In this document: piece after piece, positions 54,297-64,000 of the stretch
Position numbering within the stretch: position 1 is the first letter of the stretch
Layout: each line of letters begins with the position of its first letter
Assembly: GCA_008477525.1 (NCBI GenBank)
Contig: SPDT01000010.1
Location: forward strand, 2,046,001-2,110,000
DNA: 64,000 nucleotides
Source of the DNA: Hypomyces perniciosus
Lineage: Eukaryota; Ascomycota; Sordariomycetes; Hypocreales; Hypocreaceae
Reading direction: 5' to 3'
The notes under the pieces: model-generated
Databases searched by the model: none
The model's input: the letters and a program-made list of their open reading frames with translations, nothing else
Told to the model about the DNA's origin: nothing
Position numbers and translations under genes: made by a program

Positions 54297-54683
54297 TGTC
54301 ACGACCCGACCATTATAAGAACGTGACATGGTACGTACCCGGAGGAACCTCGGATAGACGAACCAATCAGTATTGGATCACTCAGGTCACCACGAACTAT
54401 AAAGTAATCCCAGTAAGCCAATAGAAGGACTCACTATAGATTATCAGGAAAACAAGTGTAATCTAAGGTGATCTAAGATTATTCCCTTTATATATATACA
54501 ACTGGCTTATCACTTATTTAATATAGTTACTTAAACAGTTATTAATAATTGCATTTACTAAAACTGCCTGTTTTATAGAATTGTAACTATATTACCCTGC
54601 TTAATATTTATCTTTAACCTCTCTGTTAAATATAAACCCATAAACCTCGGTTTATCCCTTAAGAATTAACCTGGATCGTTACA
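54297..54683 (+). repeat. 5' LTR of the chromodomain gypsy element
   Basis: 387 bp, TGTCACGACC...GTTACA. Compared by eye with the 3' LTR there are about 49 differences, every one a C/T or G/A transition, giving about 87 per cent identity. No insertion or deletion is seen. Confidence 0.93.
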
Positions 54684-55775
54684 TATTAACGACTCTTGTT
54701 CAAAAGGCTACTGAGAATCCTAAGCAATATCGCAAGTATATCCGCTGCAGCATCCTCTTCCAATAATCCCAATACTCTACCCTCTATTCCGCCTCCTCGC
54801 TAAGGGCAGGATAATAATAGAGATAATAATATAAGTGGAAGCGAAGATGAGGATAAAGTTAATGAAACAGAACAACTCTGTATTCGTATAGAAGAAGCCT
54901 TCCGATATATGGAAGCCAACCGCGTAGAATAGGAGTAACGCTATTAGTACTTAGTTGCTGAAAACGCTAGGCTTAACCAAATAATTCACCAACAGCAAGC
55001 AACCATTATAGACTTGCAGAATCAAGCGCTGCCTGCACCTAACCCGAACTTTATGCCAAATTATAAAGGGAACTGACCTTTAAGGGACTTAAGGGAGTTA
55101 CTTAAAATGCAACCCCTTAAATACTTTAACGGAAGTACTATAGCGCTTTAACTATTCCTTACTCAATTATACAACTATTTCACCTACTTCCCAACCAGTC
55201 TTAACACAGAGACTAGTAAAGTCCTCCTAGCCGCTAAACGACTTAAAGGGAATGCCTTAAAGTAGTTTAAACCCACTTAAAGGGATTTCCTTAATAACGG
55301 AAGTAAAGCCGATAAGCAGATACAGCTTATATTCGCCAGCTATAATTAGTTTAAGGAAAAATTAAAGAATATTTTTAATAATATTAGTAAAAAACGCATT
55401 ATAGAAAATAAACTCATAAACTTAGTCTAGAAAGGAAAATACTTTAACTATACTTTTAAAGTTAAGTAGGGAAACTCTGCTCTTATTAAACGCTTTTATA
55501 ATAGATTTAAGCTGGAAGTTAAAAGGGAAGCCTATAAGTTCTCTTGCGATAAAGGTATTACTGAGTTTATTAAAAAATGCATAAATGTAAATAATTTACT
55601 TTATAAACTCCACTTAAATACAAAAAAAGGATAAAAGCAATCTAAATAAGTTTATAAGTATTAAAGATATATAAACTAAAGTAAAAAGCGATAAGAATAC
55701 ATCGCCAGCTCTAATGATAAGAGACCTAGTCGAATAGATCTAGACATTATCTAAAAGGGAAAGGTAAAGGCTGTC

Positions 55776-55817
55776 TGCTATAACTGTAATAAGCCAGGAT
55801 ACTTTGCGAGGGACTAT
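55776..55817 (+). pseudogene. Gag zinc knuckle with two metal ligands lost
   Basis: A CCHC-type knuckle reads CYNCNKPGYFARDY: the first two cysteines are kept, while the positions of the histidine and last cysteine both carry TAT (Tyr). CAT-to-TAT is a C-to-T change and TGT-to-TAT a G-to-A change, the two strands of one RIP-type process. Confidence 0.7.
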
Positions 55818-58199
55818 AAAGCTCCGCGAAAGCCAAGAACTAATAAACCCTAAAAGCCGGCGCTAGAACCTAGACAAAAAGTTAATATAGTCTTAAAGAC
55901 TACCAATTATATATTATTTAACTAGACTATATATTATAATAATAGCTGCCTTATTTATAAATCCAGTAAAGATAAAAGCAGATAGTACCTGAAATAACCT
56001 AGAAAGATATTTATAATAAACTAAAGGGGATACCAGTCAAGACCTAGATCCTTAACTCTTAAAGATATTCTTAAAGAAAATAAAGTATACAGGTATTTAC
56101 TATACCTAGACAGTTTAATAGAACAAAACCTAGACTTTAGCTATATAAAGCTAGATAAAGATAACAGTATCTTAAATAGATAAATAGTCGCTATAGTCGA
56201 CTATTAACATTTTAACCAAATTACTGCAGGCAATAAAAGATAGACTAGCAGCAGTAACTCTAATAATAAAGATAAAAATAACCCTTTATAATACAGACTA
56301 TTACTATATAGTACTATACCTTTAGAACTAGAAAACATACTACCTATAAACAGTAATTTTAGGGATAAATTAAATAAATACTACCTAAACCTAATTGAAA
56401 GAGTTGCTATAGATATATAATAAAATAGGTTAAACCTACGCCTATATAGACAGCTCTACACGCAAAACGGAGCTAATAACAAGATAGTCGTTAAAGCTAT
56501 CCCAGTTACTCTAGCTATATACAAGGAACCTGTATATTTCTATATATAAGGAGACTACGCTGTAAATAACCTTACTTACAAAAAGCATTATACTATATCC
56601 TGGGTTATTTATATTATATATAGGTGTATAGTATACTTTTGAGAGAAAGTAAAGCATAATGTATTCCTAATCAGAATCCCATTCTACCCTATAGAATAGG
56701 TATAGGGTTATAATGCTTTTAAAGAATAGACTATAACCACACAGTATTAAGACTTTAAGATTATTATTATTAAACTAGATACCGAAACCCTAAAGGAATA
56801 TCATCAGCTATAAAGACTTAAAAGGTACAAGTCTAAAGGATACTATAACTACCGCCAGGAGAAATTAATAAAATAGCACTTCCACTATAATAAAAGGTTT
56901 AAGTGCAATCAATAATACTATTCGGAATGCAATAGCCTAAGGTGTATTACGCACAAACAAAGCAAGTTACAGGATTAACACTTACAATAAACTAATAATA
57001 CCTTATACTTATCGCTAGACTATATATACTGTTAGAAGGATAAATACACTACCTACCTATAAAAAAAACTCTAAAAATAGTAAACATAAAAGTATATAAA
57101 GTATAAACCTACCTTAAAGGATAAAGAGATTAATTAAATTATAAGAGAGCTGTATAGAAACTAGTTTAACTTTATTACCTATAAAGGAACCACTTATAAT
57201 AAAAACAGGTAATACTTACTTTAAGGAACCTTAATTAACTATAAAATTTATATAAGAAAAAAAGAATTAGGAAATAATTAATATTACCTGTAAAAGGGCT
57301 ATAAAGTAATAATCAATAAATTATATCTTTTAAAATATTAAACAATAAAAGTAACGATAAAGATTTACTATATTTTAAATTAAAGATAATAGTTAAGGGA
57401 TATCGGCTATATATATTAATAGATAGTAGAGTAATAGGCAATTTTATTGCACCTATAACTGTAAATTGCTTATAGTTACTTTAAAAAAAGAAAACTAAAC
57501 TATACCAACTTCGTTAGGCAGAAGGAGGAGCCTTTATATATAATAACAGATAGGTTAAGCGAAAGATTAATTATCTCGAACTTAAAATCGCTAAATGCAA
57601 GGGAATAGTTCCTTGCAATATAGCAAATATCGATAGGTATAATATTATTCTTAGTTATCTTTAGTTAAGATATAATAACCCTGATATTAATTAGGAGAAA
57701 GGCTAGCTTTATTAGCGCAATAGCGAAGCTTCCCTAGCGATTAGAACTATTAGAAAAGCTTTAGCTGCAGGGCGGAAATCCTATATAGAACCCTTAAGTA
57801 TACTAAAGAAAGGAATTAAGAAAGTTTCCTTTAATTTAATTACAGAAACAATCCACCTAAAAATAAAACTTAAATAGAGTAAAGGGAAGGATAGATGAAT
57901 CCAAAGAATAATTGCCTTTTTATAGAAAGCATTTAACGATATTAATAAAATGCTTAAAATAAAAAGCCCTAAAACGGCAGTGTTACTAGAACAGCTATAA
58001 AATATCCTTAAAGAATACTAGAAGTATAATAAGCTATTTAAGGAAATACTTAATATAAAGCTACTAGAATACAGTTAATAAGACATATAATTAAGCTTAA
58101 AGATAGTATAAGCACTACCTTCCATAAAATTTATAATTTAAATAAAAAAGAGCTTAAAAGCCTACACAACTATTTAGATAATATATTAGCTAAAAGGTA

Positions 58200-60888
58200 T
58201 ATTTAACCCTCTTTATTAAAAGCAGGCTATCCTGTTATATTTATACTAAAAAAAGGAGGCAAACTACAGTTAATTATAGATTACTGACAGCTTAATAAAG
58301 CCACTATTAAAGATAAAACTCCACTACTATTAATTACAGAATTACAGGATAGACTATATAAAAAGAAATGGTTTACAGCGCTAGACCTTAAAGGCGCTTA
58401 TAACTTTATCTAAATTAAAGAAAGATATAAATAAATAACTGCCTTTCGAACTAAATACAGTTTATTTAAATACTTAATTATACCTTTCGGCCTTACTAAC
58501 GCCCTTGCGATATTCTAAAAGATAATTAATAATATATTAAAGGAGTACCTTAATATCTTTATAGTTATTTACCTAAATAATATTTTAATCTTCTTAAATA
58601 CCTTTAAAAAATACAAGGTATATATCTATAAAGTATTACAGACACTTTAAAATACTAAACTATTTATAAAACCAGAGAAATATAAATTTTATATATAAAA
58701 AGTTACTTTCCTAAAGTATATTATCACCTTTAGAGAAATTCATATAAATCCGTTAAAGGTATAAGCAGTAAAAGACTAGCCTATACCTATAACAGTTAAA
58801 GAAGTTTAAAGCTTTTTAAGATTTATTAACTATTACTAATAATTTATTAAAGGCTATAGAAATATTATATAAACTTTCTATAAACTCACTAAAAAGGATT
58901 AAAAGTTTCTATAGGCATTAAATATATAGAACGCATTCAATAGACTTAAATAGCTTATTTCGGAAAAACTTATATTTATTATATTTAACCTATTTAAAGA
59001 AATAAAAGTTAAAACAGATACTTTTAACTTCGCTATAGGAGTTTAACTTAGCTAGAAAGATAAAAACAGTAAGCTATACCCTATTACCTTTTACTTTAAA
59101 GCATTATATAGCGCAAAATTAAATTACCTGATATATAATAAAGAATTCCTTGCTATTATTTTTGTATTTAAAGAATAGCGATACTACCTATTAAAAGGAA
59201 TGTATAAAGTTAAAGTATATACTGACTATAAGAATATCGCGTATTTCGCGACAGTTTAATAACTCTTTAAAAGGCAGATCCGCTACGCGGAATATCTTTT
59301 AAAATTCGACTATATCCTGATCTATTAAAAAGGATCTGAGAATAGATAAGTAGACGCGCTTAGTAGATAAGCCGATTACGACTAGGGAAAGATCGAGTAT
59401 ACTAGGCAGATTTTAAAATAAACCCTTAAAGGATATTATTAATAAATAGCACTTTAAGCTATATATAAGGTATCCAGTAATAATACTATACTGTAATGCA
59501 TTAAGGAACACTACGCTACCTGGGATAACGATAAATTCCTAAAAGATATAGAGTTTAATAAAAAAGGAATTTAATAATAAAATAAAAAGATCTAGATCCT
59601 AGATAAACTTTAGAAAAATATAGTTATAGAAGTTTATTAATACCTAGTATATAAATACAAAAGTATTTATAAGACCTATAAATAAATATAAAGGTACTTT
59701 AAGTTTTAAAGGCTTAAAAAAGTAATATAAGATATTATTTCTCGCTATATAATTTATAGAACAGTTAAACCCTTAAAACATAAACTATATAGCAAACTCT
59801 AACCCTTACTAGTACCAAAATAACTATAAAAGTTAATCTTATTAGACTTTATTATTAAACTACTATTATTTATTAAACTAAAAATAAAGATTAAATATAA
59901 TAGTATTTTAGTAATCATAGACCGATTTATTAAATACTTTTACTTCCTTCTATATAAAAAAGTAATAAATACAGAAATACTAGCTTATATATTCTTGCAA
60001 TTTATCGCAGCTAACCATATAATTCCAGCTAAGATTATTTCTAACTAAAGATTAACCTTTATATCTAAATTCTAGCAGGCATTTATAAACCAGTTAGGCA
60101 TAAATTATAAGCTTAATACTATATACTACTTATAGATAGATAGTTAGATAGAATATATTAATTAGATTATTAAAGCCTATTTAAGAAGTTATATTAACTT
60201 TAACTAAAACGATTAAGTGAAAAAGCTGCCAATCGCATAAATATCCTATAATAGCGATATCTCGGAGTTAACTAGACTTAGCCTTATATACGCCAACTAT
60301 AGCTTTACGCCAGATATATATAGAGCGCCAAAGAAAGGCCTATATATTAATAAAGTATAAATTAAAGCCGAAAATATAAAGCAGTTATATAAAGAAATGC
60401 AGGTATACCTTTACTTTATATAAAAAAGAATAAAAAAGTATACCGATAAATATAAATTAAAAGGACTAATCTTTAAAGAGGGAGATATAGTCTACCTATA
60501 CCGATATTTGCTAGGAAAAAAGACTGCAAATATTAAAATAACGCAACTAAGCAATAAATTAAATTTCAAAAAACTTAAACTTTACCTAGTTAAAAAGGTT
60601 ATTTTAAAAGTCATTTATAAACTTATACTACTAGACAGTATCCGAATTTACCTAGTATTTTATGTTTTATTACTTAAAAAAGCATTATAAAATAAATTAA
60701 AAAATAAACTAATTATAGACTTAATTAAAGTTTTACCAGTTAAAAAAGAATATAAAGTTAAGGAAATTAGAGCTATAAAAATAGAAAATAATAAACGCCA
60801 GTACTTAATTAAATGGAAAAACTATAAAGAAGAATACAACTCCTGGGAACCTAAGGAACACTTTGAACACTCCTGGATAACTCTGTAA
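58200..60888 (+). pseudogene. Decayed pol: reverse transcriptase, RNase H, integrase, chromodomain
   Basis: Starting near 58200 the frame shows RT block DYxQLNKATIKDKTPL, FTALDLKGAYNFI, FGLTNALAIF and the YLNN box. RNase H follows with LNYLIYNKEFLAI. The integrase core lies around 59830-60400 and its C-terminal part, 60508-60690, is the only stretch still open for 60 codons. The chromodomain ends at the stop 60886-60888. Almost all interruptions are TAA or TAG at positions expected to be glutamine or tryptophan. The catalytic aspartates of the RT box are both changed to asparagine (GAT-to-AAT), so the enzyme would be dead even with read-through. Confidence 0.8.
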
Positions 60889-61592
60889 TAATTCCACTGA
60901 AATCTTAGCCTACTAACGACAGATCGAGTGACCTAAAGGCAGTCCAATCAATTACGTCAATAGCCCTAAAGGAATATACGTTAATAGCAGCTTCTGCTTC
61001 ACAATATTCCGCCTCATCCAACTTATCCAGAGATTTAAGACTATGCTGAACTATCTCGTGACTACAAGACACTACAGACTAACGCTATTGCCTTAAACGC
61101 GCCAACTTCGCAAAAGCCTCATTCACCTCTTATTAAGCGCAGAGTAAACAAGCCTTAGTCTCTTTTTTTTCCCGCTCTATCTTTTACTTTTCTGAAATTA
61201 TATATTACGCTATACTATAAATCAGAAAAATTCAACAAAAATTAACAAAAAATAAACCTGCAGAAAGCATAATGCCAGAACTATTGTATAAACAACCTCG
61301 CTATATATATTCACTATAACGTAAATTATCTGCAATTATTTATAAGAAAGATTATGACTGTAGCAGAATGAATAAGGCATAATGAAATTACTAGTAGCTT
61401 TAATTAATGAAAAAAAAGCCAGGCACTATTTAGTCTTACAAGAACGAGATTTCGCTATGCGACCCGACATTCTATCAGCAGAAAATACAGAATATAAGAT
61501 AAAGGCACCACACCTATAAACTATAGGGGACAGTAGTATTTATAAAGGAACCAACAGGTCTTAGGGATAAAACCAACAGGAGGGGGACATCG

Positions 61593-61979
61593 TGTCACGA
61601 CCCGACTATTATAAGAATATAATATAGTATATACCTAGAGGAACCTTGGATAGACGAACTAATCAGCATTAGATCACTCGGGTCACCATAAACTATAAAG
61701 TGATCCCAGTAAGCTAATAGAAGGACTCACCATAGATCGTCAGGAAAACAAGTATAATCCAAAGTGATCTAAGATTATTCCCTTTATATATATACGACTG
61801 GCTTATCACTTATTTAATATAGTTATTTAAATAGTCGTTAACAATTGCATTCACCAGAACCGCCTATTCTACAGAATCGTAACTATATTACCCTACTCAG
61901 TATTTATCCTTAACCTCTCTGTTAAACATAAACCCACGAACCTTGGTTTATCCCTTAAGAATCAACCTGGATTGTTACA
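61593..61979 (+). repeat. 3' LTR of the chromodomain gypsy element
   Basis: 387 bp, same length and ends as the 5' copy. In its first 100 bases it is the more mutated copy (extra T and A), whereas further right the 5' copy is, so the two were hit independently. Confidence 0.93.
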
Positions 61980-64000
61980 GTTAGTACTGTATTTAATAAT
62001 AGGTAAGTAAATATATATAGTGAAACTATTATTTAAGTATATATAGGCAATGCCTAAATAGCAGCTAGATTTTATGTTATACTTAATAATATATTAATGC
62101 CCTTTATCTTTAGGATACTATTTATTTAAGCTGCGCGGTTAATATTTAATTATATACCAAGGAATAGGGATTTATATATAAAATACAGAATAGGGAATAT
62201 TTAAGTTATTACCTTAACTGCTAAAGCTATCTATTAAAAATATAAAACAGAGGCGTTATATAACTTAAGGCTAAAATAAATATTAACTTTATATTTAAGT
62301 ATAAAGTTAATAAGGCGGAAAAAAGCTTAGAAAACCTTTACTTTACTTTTAGGGAGGAGGTTTTATATAGACTATTAGAGTAAACTAAAAAGGATTTAAT
62401 TCAGCTACTATTAGCTAATAAATTAAAAAATTAAATAAAAGTAATAAAAAAAGCAGTAAAGGAATTTAAAAGAGTAGAGGAATAAAAGAGAAAGTCTTAA
62501 AAAAAAGCGCGAAAGTATAAGTAGATTAAAACTAATACTATATATAAAAAAAGGGTATAAAAATCTATCTAATAGATAATACTTTATCTAATAGTTCTAT
62601 TCCTGTTAAAAGTCTTTATTAAAAATAAAAAAAGTAGGATAAAGTTAAAGATAATTTAGACTTTAATACTTTATTTGCTAAATATATTACCTTAAAGTTC
62701 TTACTAATTAAAGCTAGGTTAAGACTTATACTAGACTGCTTGGCAGTAATCTTAAAGACAGTAAAAGGGAAACTAATAATATAAAAAACTGCGATCTTAA
62801 TATAGATCCTAAAAAATAAAGAAATAGTACTTTTTTAGGATTTTATAGAATATAGAAAACCAGACCTTAAAATTGCCCTACTATAAACTATTGATATAGT
62901 AAAGTATAATACTTAGCAAAGCAGTAATATCTTAATCCTTAAAGGTATAAAAAAGAAAGTAATTAACCTGCTATAAATATATATTAAAAAAGGTCTTTTA
63001 GAGGAAGGCTATAGGCTATATAGAAACCTATTTTTCCTAGAATAAAAAAAAGACAGCAGCCTTTGCCTTATTAACTCTATTATATAAATAAATAAAGTAA
63101 CTATTAGGGATACCGTTATTCTTTTAAGTGTAAACTAATTTAATAAAGACTTTATAGGTTATATAATACTATTATTACTAGACTTTTTCTTAGGCTATAA
63201 TTAAATCCCTTTTAATAAGAAAAGCCAAAATATAACTATATTTATAAGCCCTATTAGCTTTTTAAAATACTATACTCTTTTAATAAACGCTATAAACTTA
63301 ATAGCGCAATTTCAGTATATTATTCTTTAAATACTATTTAATTTTATACTTATAGTTTACCGACTATTCTTAAACGACATTACAGTATAAGGTTTAAAGT
63401 CTATATATAGCGGTAAAGAAGCAATACTTAGGGTTTAATGCTATATTTTAAAGTATCTGTAAAACCTAGATAAGACCTTAGTAAATATTAAACTATTAGG
63501 ATATATAATTTCGGCAGTGAAATTAGTCTTTTATTAGGGATTTGCTGAGTTAGTAGGGTATTTATATAGAATAGAAGGGCGTTAACTAGCTATAGGCAAA
63601 ATTATTAAAATCAAAAAATAAGAGAACTATAAGACTATTAACGAAGTTCGATCTTTCTTTAGTTTAGTTAGCTACTATAGATACTGGATTAAACATTTTA
63701 TATAGATTACTAAGCCTTTAATAACCTTATTAAAGAAAGATGCCCCCTAAAAGTGGATTAAAGAATAATAGCAAGCTATAAATAAACTTAAAAAGCTTAT
63801 TACTTCTGCCTTAATACTAGTAATATTAAATATAAATAAAGGATATAGGGAGGTAATCCTTATAGTTAACGCTAGTATAATAGGCTAGGGGGCTGTTTTA
63901 ATGCAGATTATAAAAGAGAAAAGATAACTAATTTAATATAAAGGTGGATACTGGCTTCTATTAGAAATAAAGTATAACGCTATAAAGAAAGAATATAAAG

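Larger units (their letters stand above)
54297..61979 (+). mobile_element. Full-length chromodomain Ty3/gypsy retrotransposon, RIP-mutated
   Basis: 7,683 bp with 387-bp LTRs and the 5-bp target duplication GTTAG on both sides (54292-54296 and 61980-61984). A polypurine tract (AACAGGAGGGGGACA) precedes the right LTR. Gene order on the plus strand is gag with a CCHC zinc knuckle (55776-55817), protease region, reverse transcriptase with the catalytic YxDD box read as YLNN (about 58570-58581), RNase H (about 59040-59240), integrase (about 59700-60690) and a C-terminal chromodomain (about 60777-60888) with LIKWKNY and WEP landmarks. Protease-RT-RNase H-integrase order plus chromodomain defines the chromovirus clade. 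Dense TAA/TAG codons make it inactive. Confidence 0.9.
50223..64000 (+). mobile_element. Mutated Ty3/gypsy-like element, split by a later insertion and running off the window
   Basis: Plus-strand frames full of TAA/TAG codons cover 50.7-54.3 kb (gag-like, with a degraded zinc-knuckle-like region near 52800-52880) and resume after the inserted element at 61980. From 62.6 to 64 kb the mutated frame shows reverse transcriptase features: DFFLGYN (usual Dl-sGY-q), then a palm motif FLNDI at about 63370 where FLDDI is expected, and an RNase H-like start at the very end. The RT sequence differs clearly from that of the element inserted inside it, so this is a second lineage. Removing the insertion and one GTTAG copy rejoins the frame at 54296/61985. 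Confidence 0.6.

Noticed and set aside
1..64000. CRISPR array, bacterial operons, rRNA genes
   Set aside because: No spaced identical repeats, no ribosome-binding sites and no rRNA sequence were seen; intron-containing genes and RIP point to a fungal nuclear genome.

Overview
The window looks like a piece of a filamentous ascomycete (Pezizomycotina) nuclear genome. Genes sit on both strands, introns are mostly 50-210 nt with GT/AG borders, housekeeping genes have clear fungal forms (uL13/RPL16, Sec72, AP-2 mu, AIM18-like, UBL-BAG), and the right third is an A+T-rich block of retrotransposons full of C-to-T type stop codons, as left by repeat-induced point mutation (RIP). A Sordariomycete, perhaps a hypocrealean, is a reasonable guess, but that is inference only.

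Layout. 1-2.8 kb: no intact gene, one weak coding remnant. 2.8-16.9 kb: dense single-copy genes: AIM18-like mitochondrial protein, dithiol glutaredoxin, BTB protein, aldehyde dehydrogenase, UBL-BAG co-chaperone with no ATG where its start should be, ribosomal protein L16, Sec72, and two small unidentified genes. 17-26.5 kb: sparse, with three paralogous cysteine-rich genes in tandem on the minus strand (GxWxCCxC signature). 26.5-34.9 kb: AP-2 mu, an F-box protein, an NmrA-like protein and a DUF3176-type membrane protein. 35.6-41 kb: decaying accessory DNA: an acyl-CoA/thioester reductase broken by one in-frame TAA, a MITE-like inverted-repeat element, an MFS fragment with a 14-bp duplication and a small secreted protein. 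41.9-43.8 kb: an intron-containing tRNA-Met and a phospholipase D-like gene. 43.8-64 kb: nested, mutated retroelements.

The repeat block can be partly unstacked. A Ty1/copia-like relic (about 45.7-50.2 kb) is interrupted by a 1,362-bp LTR element (47616-48977; 77-bp LTRs, TTTAT target duplication) that carries its own zinc-finger/acidic-repeat reading frame and no polymerase. A second Ty3/gypsy-like relic seems to start near 50223 and runs past the window end; it is split by a full-length chromodomain Ty3/gypsy element (54297-61979; 387-bp LTRs, GTTAG target duplication).

The most unusual items are the UBL-BAG gene, whose frame opens at TTG in an ATG-type Kozak context after about 780 nt without any ATG; the small LTR element with cargo; and the cysteine-rich paralogue cluster. 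All splice sites and product names come from reading the sequence; no database search was done.
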